21,065 nt of DNA, from the NCBI GenBank assembly GCA_019241495.1, contig JAFAWZ010000286.1, forward strand, positions 1 through 21,065. The letters run 5' to 3'. Positions 1 to 6,051 of the stretch are shown one piece after another; the stretch's first letter is position 1; each line of letters starts with the position of its first letter. Position numbers and translations under genes: made by a program. This DNA comes from Acidimicrobiales bacterium (GTDB lineage: Bacteria > Actinomycetota > Acidimicrobiia > Acidimicrobiales > Palsa-688). The notes under the pieces are model-generated. The model saw nothing but the letters and a program-made list of their open reading frames with translations, did not search any database and was not told the DNA's origin.

Positions 1-28
1 GCAGGCTAAGACACACGGAGGGATCGCA

Positions 29-553
29 ATGGACATCATCAACTTGGGTTTGGCCGACGGACTGCCGGCGGTGGACTGGGCCGATGTCGTGGAAAAGCTC
101 GATGCCGGATCGCCGCCGGCTCCAGACGCCCACAACGCTCGCACGACTTGGCTCTCAACGTTGAACGAGGACGGCAGCCCGCACGTGACTGCGGTCGGCG
201 CGCTGTGGCTGGACGGATGCTTCTGGTTCCAGACCGGAACGGTTACCCGCAAAAGCCGCAACATCGCCCGCGACCCGCGCAGCTCGATCGCGGTGTCGAT
301 CCGCGACGCAGATGTCGTCGTCGAGGGTGAAGCAGAGGGGGTGACCGACCCGGCCACACTGAGGCGCGTCGCCAAGGCCTGGGCGGACCAGGGGTGGCCA
401 GCCGAACCGGATAAGAGCGGATCCGGTATCACCGCCCCGTTCAACGCGCCCTCGCAGGGGCCACCGCCGTGGAAGGTGTATCGCATCAAGCCACACTCTG
501 CAACGGTGGCGCTGGGCACCGAGCCGGGCGGTCTAACTCGCTTCAGGTTCTGA
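29..553 (+). CDS. Pyridoxamine 5'-phosphate oxidase-fold (PPOX) flavin/F420-type protein
   Basis: A 174-residue protein of the split-barrel PPOX superfamily, whose members bind FMN, F420 or heme and carry out redox reactions on small molecules. The N-terminal half shows the family pattern: a strand ending in STLNEDGSPHVTAV (residues ~43-56), then ALWLDGCFWFQTG, then TRKSRNIARDPRSSIAVS (~74-91), where the K/R-rich segment usually contacts the cofactor phosphate. The C-terminal WKVYRIKP segment is the usual closing strand. The ATG is well supported by GGAGGGA at 17-23, six bases upstream. The gene stands alone, followed by a long gap without genes, so context gives no substrate. The family is clear; cofactor (FMN or F420) and substrate are not. 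Confidence 0.85.
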   Translation: MDIINLGLADGLPAVDWADVVEKLDAGSPPAPDAHNARTTWLSTLNEDGSPHVTAVGALWLDGCFWFQTGTVTRKSRNIARDPRSSIAVSIRDADVVVEGEAEGVTDPATLRRVAKAWADQGWPAEPDKSGSGITAPFNAPSQGPPPWKVYRIKPHSATVALGTEPGGLTRFRF

Positions 554-680
554 CCTCAGCCCTACGATTCACCTGTCCAGGCGCTCAGCCTCGTCGAAAT
601 CACTCTGGATCACTCTGGTTATGCGTGCGGCGGAGCGACGCCCCATCCCCATCTGGGACGGGTCCGTGAGGCACGACCAC

Positions 681-709
681 GGCGTCGGGTCTCGAGGCGA
701 CCCGACGCC
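681..709 (+). other. Strong hairpin with 11-bp perfect stem
   Basis: GGCGTCGGGTC (681-691) is the exact reverse complement of GACCCGACGCC (699-709), with a 7-base loop TCGAGGC. No U-tract follows. It may be a U-less actinobacterial-type terminator for the PPOX gene, which ends 128 bp upstream, or part of a larger structured RNA. Confidence 0.55.
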
Positions 710-859
710 TGGCTGCCGACGGCGGACTTACTGGTGGTCCCTCTTTGACACTCCGGACTCGCACGAGCCTGGTTCGGCGGCGAAGCGGTCGGAGCGCAAC
801 GTGTCAGCGTCCCCTGACCCGACCCGGCGACCAGGCGCTACGCCCGGCGGCAATGGCCA

Positions 860-896
860 GGGCCCCGACCACGGGCTAACGTGGCCGGGGCTCTGT
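860..896 (+). terminator. Terminator-like hairpin
   Basis: A 14-bp stem pairs GGGCCCCGACCACG (860-873) with CGTGGCCGGGGCTC (880-893), with one G-T wobble, one A-C mismatch and a 6-base loop GGCTAA. It is followed by the T-biased TGTTG. It lies more than 300 bp past the PPOX stop, so it may end a separate transcript or act as a backup stop before the lipoprotein promoter. Confidence 0.5.
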
Positions 897-1022
897 TGAG
901 GGCGGCCCGGCGGGGCGCAGCCAGCCTATTTGACGGATCGGCGGGCAACACGGATCAGTCACCCTGAGCACTATGCGCATTCGGCATGTCACATCCTGGA
1001 TGCAGCATGCCAACAGCGTGTA

Positions 1023-1028
1023 TATACT
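1023..1028 (+). promoter_or_regulatory. Candidate -10 box for the substrate-binding lipoprotein gene
   Basis: TATACT differs by one base from the TATAAT consensus and stands out in GC-rich surroundings. It predicts transcription from about 1035 and a leader of roughly 75 bases before the ATG at 1111. The hexamer 17 bp upstream is a poor -35. An inverted repeat GGCATG (983-988) / CATGCC (1006-1011) lies just upstream and could be an operator. Confidence 0.4.
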
Positions 1029-1110
1029 GCCGAGTCGGGGGGCGAGCGACGCCCAAGCCCAGTGCCGCTCATCTCGGTGGAGCGGGGAACGGACAAGGGG
1101 AGTGAAGAGG

Positions 1111-2424
1111 ATGAACGGAACTGAGGTCCCGGCTACGGACAGCTCGGGCGACCGCAACACGTCTTTTTCTCGTGGTGCGACCTCGGCCCGGGGCGCTGGA
1201 TCACTCCGGCGCCTGACCAACAGACGGGGTCTGATGGCTCTGGCCACCGCCGCCGTCACCATTTCGGTCGCCGCTTGCTCGAGCAGCAAGGCGAGCAGCT
1301 CCGGATCCTCCGGCGGGGGGTCGAAAAGCCCCGTAAAGATCATGGTGATCTCGACTCTGCAGTCCTCCGCCTTCGGCTTCCCCGAGGCGGTGGACGGCGC
1401 CAAGGCGGCTGCGATGGTCATCAACCAGGCGGGCGGCTTGGACGGCCGCCAGATCCAGATCTCGTCGTGCAACGACCAGTACGACCCCAACGTCGCCGCC
1501 TCGTGCGCCCAACAGGCCGTCAGCGACAAGGTGGACGGCGTCGTCAGCGGTTACACCTCCTACGGAGCCAACATCGTCCCGATCCTCGAAGCCGCCAACA
1601 TCGCATGGATCGGGATCACCCCCTCATCCAACGTCGAGCTCACCAGCCGGGTGTCGTTCCCGGTGGACCCAGGTCCGAGCGGACAGTTGGCCGCGGCCGC
1701 GATCGAGATGTACAAGATGGGATGCAAGAAGATCGCCTTGCTCCAAAGCAGCACCGCGGCGTCGGCCTTGTCGGTCAGCATTGGGAAGGCCGCCTTCCTG
1801 TGGGCCGGAGGGTCGGTCGCCTACGAGGCCACCGTCCCCAACACCGTCGCCGATGTGACACCCTATGTGACAGCATCGATCAACTCGGGCGCCGGCTGCA
1901 TCATCCCGAGCATTCCGCCGGCCAACTACATCAAGTTCTTGACGGCGGCCCGCCAGAGCTCGTCCCCCAACATCTTGATCAGCAACTCCGGCCTGACCGA
2001 CGCACTGCTGGCCAAGCTGGGCTCCATGACCAACGGGATCATCAACGCGACCAGCTACTACCCCCTCCCGACCGCACCCCAGGTCCAGGAGTTCATCAAC
2101 CAGATGAAGGCGGAAGGCAACGCCGCCCCGTCCAACTTCGCCCTGCAGGCATGGGCGGGAGTGAACATCTTCGCCCAAGCGGCCAAAGGCCTGAAGGACA
2201 TCAACAACCAGACCATCCTCGACGCTCTGGGCAAGGTGACCGTCTCGCTGCCGACCTACCCGGCCCCGATCAAGTTCTCCTCGCCGCTCCCGGTCAAGGG
2301 CTGGACCCGCCTCTTCAACACGACCTACATCCCCCAAACGGTGAAGGACCTCCATTTCACCGCTCTGGCCGGAGAGACGATCAACATCCTGCCCGCGCTG
2401 CAAAAAGCCCAAGGCGGTAGCTGA
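1111..2424 (+). CDS. ABC transporter substrate-binding lipoprotein, branched-chain amino acid / amide type
   Basis: A 437-residue extracytoplasmic solute-binding protein (Peripla_BP_6 / LivJ-like). The N-terminus has a long charged segment, then RRG-LMALATAAVTIS and the lipobox VAAC, so Cys56 is the predicted lipidated residue. A Ser/Gly-rich linker follows (~57-72). The mature domain opens with VKIMVISTLQSSAFGFPEAVDGAKAA, typical of type I binding folds. I chose ATG 1111 because GGGGAG (1097-1102) is correctly spaced. An in-frame ATG at 973 lies upstream of the likely promoter, and its extension looks non-coding. No permease or ATPase gene is adjacent, so this is an orphan receptor whose ligand is unknown. 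The gene is followed by a small GAAA-capped hairpin and then the deacetylase gene. Confidence 0.9.
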   Translation: MNGTEVPATDSSGDRNTSFSRGATSARGAGSLRRLTNRRGLMALATAAVTISVAACSSSKASSSGSSGGGSKSPVKIMVISTLQSSAFGFPEAVDGAKAAAMVINQAGGLDGRQIQISSCNDQYDPNVAASCAQQAVSDKVDGVVSGYTSYGANIVPILEAANIAWIGITPSSNVELTSRVSFPVDPGPSGQLAAAAIEMYKMGCKKIALLQSSTAASALSVSIGKAAFLWAGGSVAYEATVPNTVADVTPYVTASINSGAGCIIPSIPPANYIKFLTAARQSSSPNILISNSGLTDALLAKLGSMTNGIINATSYYPLPTAPQVQEFINQMKAEGNAAPSNFALQAWAGVNIFAQAAKGLKDINNQTILDALGKVTVSLPTYPAPIKFSSPLPVKGWTRLFNTTYIPQTVKDLHFTALAGETINILPALQKAQGGS

Positions 2425-2430
2425 GGGCGC

Positions 2431-2452
2431 TCGCCGAAAGGCGATTTCGCTT
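2431..2452 (+). terminator. Weak candidate terminator, GAAA-capped hairpin
   Basis: TCGCC (2431-2435) pairs with GGCGA (2440-2444) across a GAAA tetraloop, and TTTCGCTT follows. It sits 6 bp past the lipoprotein stop. The stem is only 5 bp, so attenuation or partial termination before the deacetylase gene is as likely as full termination. Confidence 0.35.
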
Positions 2453-2486
2453 GGCATAGCGCCAGAAGCGGGGGTAGCCAGGTGAC

Positions 2487-3731
2487 ATGCCACGAGCTCG
2501 ATCATCCAGAAGGATTGCGCAGCTCGCCGTAGCAGCAACCGCCTCGTTCGGCCTGGCCTGGAGCATTGGGGGCGCTGCTTCTGCGAGCCTGTCCATGCCT
2601 GCCTTCTACACCTACGACGCCCCCGGAGGGGCGTCCACCGCTGGCCAGAAGGTGATCGCGCTCACCTTCGACGACGGTCCCGGTCCGAACACTCCGCAGG
2701 TCCTCTCGGTCCTCCAGCGTTACGGCGTGCCGGCCACGTTCTTCGAGATCGGCGAACACGTGGCCCAGTACCCGCAGTACACCCAGATGCTGACCGCAGC
2801 GGGCTACCCCGTCGAAAACCACACCTGGACCCACCCTGACCTGACCAGGATCCCGATCTCGCAGTTCCCCTACCAGATCGACCAGACCCAGAACGAGATC
2901 CGCGCCGTCACCGGCCAGACGCCGACCTGCGTCCGGCCGCCCTACAACGCGTGGAACGCCACCGTCGTGGACCAGCTCGCCCAGCGCCAGCTGACGACCA
3001 TGAGCTACTCGATCGACCCCCGTGACTGGACTCTGCCCGGGACCCAGGCGATCGCGGCCCGGGTGATCGGCTCGGCCTTCCCCGGCGCGGTGGTGGATCT
3101 TCACGACGCCGGGGGACCACGCGATCAAACCGTCGCCGCCCTCCCGCAGATCATCAACGGGCTGCGAGCGAAGGGGTACGGGTTCGTCTCGATCTGTGGA
3201 TCGGTCGGGCCGTCGACCCATCAACAGAGCGCTGTGTACGCCTTCGGGAGCGCATTCGTAGCTGGGCCTCCTGTGACATCGAACCTGCCGTTGGTCGGCG
3301 CCCTCGCCACGCCGACCAGCCTCGGCTACTGGCTCGTGGCGTCTGACGGAGGCGTGTTCAGCTTCGGCGACGCCACCTTCTACGGCTCCGGCGGCGGCAT
3401 CCACCTCAACCAACCCATCGTCGGCATAACCGCCACCCCCACAGGCCAGGGCTACTGGCTCGTCGCCTCGGACGGAGGCGTGTTCAGCTTCGGCGACGCC
3501 ACCTTCTACGGCTCCACCGGCGGCATCCACCTCAACCAACCCATCGTCGGCATGGGGTCGGATCGGGTCACCGGCGGTTACTGGCTGGTGGCCTCGGACG
3601 GAGGCGTGTTCAGCTTCAACGCGCCCTTCCTCGGGTCCCGGGGCGGCCAGAGCCCAGTCGAGCGGTTCTTCGCCATGGCCGTCACCGACGACGGGTACGG
3701 GTATCTCCTGGCCGGGGCGCATCCTGCCTGA
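2487..3731 (+). CDS. Secreted NodB-type polysaccharide deacetylase with C-terminal 42-residue repeats
   Basis: A 414-residue exported protein. Residues 1-34 form a Sec signal peptide (basic RSSRR, hydrophobic core, likely cleavage near ASA-S). Residues ~55-235 are a NodB/CE4 deacetylase domain that removes acetyl groups from wall or extracellular polysaccharide. Its motifs are all visible: TFDDGP (D62, D63), HTWTH (H112, H116, metal ligands), RPPY (150-153), DPRDW (177-181) and DLHD (H206). Residues ~279-410 hold three repeats beginning GYWLVASDGGVFSF, a module I associate with acidimicrobial secreted proteins; their role is unknown, perhaps surface or glycan binding. The ATG has only a poor ribosome site (AGGTGA abuts it; GGGGT lies 12 bases upstream). 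The gene converges on the Fur gene with an 18-bp gap. Confidence 0.9.
   Translation: MPRARSSRRIAQLAVAATASFGLAWSIGGAASASLSMPAFYTYDAPGGASTAGQKVIALTFDDGPGPNTPQVLSVLQRYGVPATFFEIGEHVAQYPQYTQMLTAAGYPVENHTWTHPDLTRIPISQFPYQIDQTQNEIRAVTGQTPTCVRPPYNAWNATVVDQLAQRQLTTMSYSIDPRDWTLPGTQAIAARVIGSAFPGAVVDLHDAGGPRDQTVAALPQIINGLRAKGYGFVSICGSVGPSTHQQSAVYAFGSAFVAGPPVTSNLPLVGALATPTSLGYWLVASDGGVFSFGDATFYGSGGGIHLNQPIVGITATPTGQGYWLVASDGGVFSFGDATFYGSTGGIHLNQPIVGMGSDRVTGGYWLVASDGGVFSFNAPFLGSRGGQSPVERFFAMAVTDDGYGYLLAGAHPA
3324..3701 (+). repeat. Three in-frame repeats of 126/123 bp encoding GYWLVASDGGVFSF modules
   Basis: The units start at 3324, 3450 and 3576, exactly 126 bp (42 codons) apart. A partial fourth start (GYLLAG) lies at 3699, 123 bp on. 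Units 1 and 2 are nearly identical at the DNA level, differing at only a few bases over the core that encodes GGVFSFGDATFYGS and HLNQPIVG. Unit 3 is diverged (FNAPFLGSRGG). Near-identity in DNA as well as protein points to recent duplication or conversion of unit 1 and unit 2. Confidence 0.9.
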
Positions 3732-3749
3732 CCGCTGGCGGGTCGGTTC

Positions 3750-4187
3750 TCATCTCTCTTGCGCCACGCATGCTGCGCAGGTGCCGGTCAGGGCGAAGTG
3801 GCGCAGGTCGACACGAAAGCCGGTTGACTGCCACAAGGAGGATCGCAGAGCGTCGAAGGCGCCCACCGGCGCCTCGATCACGTGACCACAACGCTCGCAG
3901 GTGAGATGGGGATGGGCACCCGCGACGAGATGCCATTGGGCCGGCCCATGGCCGAGGTGGGTGTGATAGGCGACGCCGAGGGCCTCCAGCCGCTCCAGGT
4001 TCCGGTAGATGGTGGCCGGGTGGATATCCGGGCTGTGGCGGCGTACCTCGTCGGCCACCTCCTCGGCGGTGCGGTGATCACCGGCTGCGGCGGTCAGCGA
4101 CTCTATGACCTTGCGACCGGCCCGGCTGGCCCGCCCGCCCCTTTCCCGGATCAGGCCGATCACCTCGTCCACAGTGGGCTGGGTCAC
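3750..4187 (-). CDS. Fur-family metal-responsive transcriptional regulator (possibly nickel-responsive)
   Basis: A 145-residue regulator of the Fur/Zur/Nur family. The N-terminal winged helix (~1-85) includes HRTAEEVADEVRR and the recognition region IHPATIYRNLERLEALGVAY. The dimerisation domain carries the structural zinc pairs CERC (C97, C100) and CAAC (C137, C140), with His-rich stretches HTHLGHG and AHPHLTC that can supply sensory metal ligands. The GTG start overlaps the stop of the upstream permease gene (ATGTGA), so the two are translationally coupled. Pairing with a NiCoT permease favours a Ni/Co or Zn sensor over an iron sensor, but the metal cannot be assigned from sequence alone. 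The same frame stays open far upstream, through the permease gene; that extension is not coding. Confidence 0.88.
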   Translation of the reverse strand: MTQPTVDEVIGLIRERGGRASRAGRKVIESLTAAAGDHRTAEEVADEVRRHSPDIHPATIYRNLERLEALGVAYHTHLGHGPAQWHLVAGAHPHLTCERCGHVIEAPVGAFDALRSSLWQSTGFRVDLRHFALTGTCAACVAQER

Positions 4188-5281
4188 ATCACTGCCTCGA
4201 GGTCCTGATCGGCCCGGGCCGAGGCGGCGGCCTCCTCCCACCTGGCTTCGACCCGCCCGAACCTCCATATCCCGAGGGCAAGCACCCAGGTGGCGACGAA
4301 CAGCCCGACGATGAGGAACCCGGCGTGGTTGATGTCGAATTTTGCCGTCCAGTCCCAGATCCCGCCGGTCAGCTGCAGTTGGTCTCCGAGCACGGACAAA
4401 AGCTCGATGCTGCCTATAACGAAGGCCACCCCAACGGAGAGCGTGGTGATGGTGAGGTTGTAGTAGATCTTCCTGACCGGGTTGGAGAACGCCCACCCGT
4501 AGGCGAAGTTCATGAACGATCCGTCTACCGTGTCGAGCAGGCACATCCCGGCGGCGAAGAGCAGCGGCATGGACAGAACGGCCCAGAACGGCAGGCCCGA
4601 GGCGAGCGCCGTCCCCGACAGGATCAGCAACGCCACCTCGGTGGCGGTGTCGAAGCCCAGGCCGAAAAGGAAGCCGATCGGGTACATCTTCCACGGGACG
4701 TCGATGCGCCGGGCCAATGGCCCGAAGAAGCGGCTCATCAGGCCGCGGGCGTTCAGTTGCTGCTCGAGCTCGTCGTGGTCGAACCGCCCGCTGCGCATGG
4801 CCAGGAACATGCGTAACAGAGAGACGAGAATGACGAGGTTCAATATGGCGATGATGTAGAGGAACGCGCCGGAGATGGAGGTACCGATCAGGCCGGTGTA
4901 GTGGTGCAGTCCCGAGCCGGGCTTGGAGACGCCACGGTTCAAGGCCCGGATGCCGAGGTTCAGCATGACCGACAGCGCCAACACGACCGAGGAGTGGCCG
5001 AGAGAGAACCAGAATCCGACCGAGAGGGGGCGCTGGCCCTCGGCCATTAGCTTGCGGGTGGTGTTGTCGATGGCCGAGATGTGGTCGGCGTCGAAGGCGT
5101 GGCGCATCCCGAGGGTGTAGGCCAAGGTGCCCGTCCCGATACCCAGAGTCTGCTTGGTGGAGAGGTGGTAGTGGCCGTGGACGGCCAGGAAGAGCAGGAG
5201 GAATCCGCCGATGTGGAGAGCGACGATGAAGACCCCCATGCCGCACAGGTTCCGCCGTTCCGGCGGGCTCAGTCCCTGCAT
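4184..5281 (-). CDS. NiCoT-family nickel/cobalt transporter (HoxN/NixA type)
   Basis: A 365-residue integral membrane permease that imports Ni2+ and/or Co2+. The family signature HX4DH is present as RHAFDADHISAIDN (H61, D66, H67). Other typical segments are FWFSLGHSSVV, LGFDTATEVALL and MCLLDTVDGSFMNFAYGWAF. About eight hydrophobic helices are visible, with a charged cytoplasmic loop (MRSGRFDHDELEQQ) in the middle and an acidic C-terminus. I chose ATG 5281. A TTG at 5320 would add 13 residues, but it lies within a palindrome that looks like an operator. The stop overlaps the Fur-family start by 4 bp. Nickel would supply enzymes such as urease or hydrogenase, and cobalt B12; none of these is in this window. 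Confidence 0.92.
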   Translation of the reverse strand: MQGLSPPERRNLCGMGVFIVALHIGGFLLLFLAVHGHYHLSTKQTLGIGTGTLAYTLGMRHAFDADHISAIDNTTRKLMAEGQRPLSVGFWFSLGHSSVVLALSVMLNLGIRALNRGVSKPGSGLHHYTGLIGTSISGAFLYIIAILNLVILVSLLRMFLAMRSGRFDHDELEQQLNARGLMSRFFGPLARRIDVPWKMYPIGFLFGLGFDTATEVALLILSGTALASGLPFWAVLSMPLLFAAGMCLLDTVDGSFMNFAYGWAFSNPVRKIYYNLTITTLSVGVAFVIGSIELLSVLGDQLQLTGGIWDWTAKFDINHAGFLIVGLFVATWVLALGIWRFGRVEARWEEAAASARADQDLEAVM

Positions 5282-5289
5282 GGAGCCAA

Positions 5290-5327
5290 ACCCTAAACGC
5301 GTCCAGCTCGCAATAGCCAACCCTATT
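5290..5327 (-). promoter_or_regulatory. Candidate promoter/operator of the nickel/cobalt permease-Fur unit
   Basis: On the minus strand TAGGGT (5295-5290) fits an actinobacterial -10 (TANNNT) and ends 8 bases before the ATG at 5281, which would give a leaderless or nearly leaderless mRNA. Upstream, AATAG (5312-5316) and CTATT (5323-5327) form a 16-bp dyad overlapping the -35 position, a natural site for the Fur-family repressor encoded by the second gene. The dyad's arms are only 5 bp. Confidence 0.35.
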
Positions 5328-5358
5328 CACACTTCGCTCACAACCAGCTGTCACACTT
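5327..5358 (+). promoter_or_regulatory. TCACA direct repeats upstream of the response regulator
   Basis: TCACA occurs at 5327, 5338 and 5351, with the longer TCACACTT at 5327-5334 and 5351-5358. The first spacing is 11 bp, the periodicity typical of direct repeats bound by OmpR/PhoB-type regulators; the second is 13 bp. The site lies directly before the regulator's GTG at 5366, which would allow autoregulation. Confidence 0.3.
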
Positions 5359-5365
5359 GGCGAGC

Positions 5366-6046
5366 GTGGGCCCCCAGACGGGAACGATCGTCGTCGTCGA
5401 GGACGACCCCCACATCGCCGACCTGATCGACATGTACCTGCGCCGCGACGGTCACCGGGTGATCCAAGCCAACCAGGGCGAGGCCGGCCTGCACGCCGTC
5501 GAGCGGGAGAAGCCCCGCCTGGTGATCCTGGACGTGGGCCTGCCCGGTCCCATCGACGGCTTCGAGGTGTGCCGCCGCCTCCGCGCTTCGAGCTCGGTGC
5601 CGGTAATGATGCTTACCGCTCGAGACGACGAGATCGACCGGGTTCTCGGCTTCGAGCTCGGTGCGGACGACTATGTCACCAAGCCCTTCTCGCCCCGCGA
5701 GCTGGCCGCTCGAGTGAAGGCCATCATCCGCCGGGTCGAGGGGCCGCCGCCCGACAAGCCCGCAGTGTTCCAAGCCGGGGCGGTCGATGTGGACACCGGG
5801 CGCCGGGAGGCCCGCGTAGCCGGCCGGGTGGTCCCCCTGGCCACCCGCGAGTTCGACCTGCTGGCCCACTTCGCCCTCAACCGGGGGCTCGCCCTCAGCC
5901 GCCAGCAGCTCCTCGATGGAGTATGGGGGATGGGGTGGTACGGCGACGAGCGAACTGTCGACGTCCACGTCGGTCAGCTGCGGAAGAAACTGGGCGACGC
6001 CCTGCCCCTGACGACCGTGTGGGGCGTCGGCTACCGGCTGGACTGA
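5366..6046 (+). CDS. OmpR/PhoB-family two-component response regulator
   Basis: A 226-residue cytoplasmic regulator. The receiver domain (~8-120) has the acidic pair in VVVEDDPHI, the phospho-acceptor Asp56 in LVILDVGLPG, the switch Thr in MMLTARDDE and the Lys in VTKPFSPREL. The C-terminal winged helix (~130-226) shows LATREFDLLAHFALN, the recognition helix in DERTVDVHVGQLRKKLG and the closing GVGYRLD. I chose GTG 5366; a TTG at 5357 is the alternative, and neither has a clear Shine-Dalgarno. The kinase gene begins 5 bp after the stop, so the two form a cognate pair. Targets are unknown; candidates are its own promoter and the neighbouring transport genes. Confidence 0.93.
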   Translation: MGPQTGTIVVVEDDPHIADLIDMYLRRDGHRVIQANQGEAGLHAVEREKPRLVILDVGLPGPIDGFEVCRRLRASSSVPVMMLTARDDEIDRVLGFELGADDYVTKPFSPRELAARVKAIIRRVEGPPPDKPAVFQAGAVDVDTGRREARVAGRVVPLATREFDLLAHFALNRGLALSRQQLLDGVWGMGWYGDERTVDVHVGQLRKKLGDALPLTTVWGVGYRLD

Positions 6047-6051
6047 GTCGA

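Larger units (their letters stand above)
554..1110. other. 557-bp stretch without a credible gene; structured, holds terminator and promoter signals
   Basis: No reading frame here looks like a protein: the frames at 621-899 and 930-1124 are Arg/Pro-rich, low-complexity and without family motifs. The stretch contains a 10-bp direct tandem repeat ATCACTCTGG (599-618), an 11-bp perfect hairpin (681-709), a possible branched fold (747-805), a terminator-like hairpin (860-893), and a -10-like TATACT box (1023-1028) that probably serves the lipoprotein gene at 1111. Confidence 0.6.

Noticed and set aside
745..773. Perfect TTGACA at 745-750 as a promoter for a small RNA
   Set aside because: No acceptable -10 lies 16-18 bp downstream (CCTGGT), so I do not list it as a promoter.
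973..1110. In-frame N-terminal extension of the lipoprotein from ATG 973
   Set aside because: It would put 46 unrelated residues before the real start, lacks a ribosome site, and begins upstream of the likely -10 box; ATG 1111 has a good GGGGAG site.
3324..3701. CRISPR-like or intergenic repeat array
   Set aside because: The 126-bp periodic repeats are in frame within a secreted protein and encode conserved residues, so they are protein repeats.
2502..3722. 406-codon minus-strand frame opposite the deacetylase
   Set aside because: It is an antisense shadow created by high GC3 codon use; no family motif, while the plus-strand frame has all CE4 motifs.
4188..5354. Long minus-strand frame continuous with the Fur-family gene
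   Set aside because: It is Arg/Pro/His-rich and overlaps the unmistakable NiCoT permease in another frame; only the part from 4187 down is real.
5569..6051. Histidine kinase starting inside the regulator gene
   Set aside because: The frame overlaps the regulator and is Arg/Pro-rich; the kinase has a clear MRRRLTVAMI membrane-anchor start at 6052.
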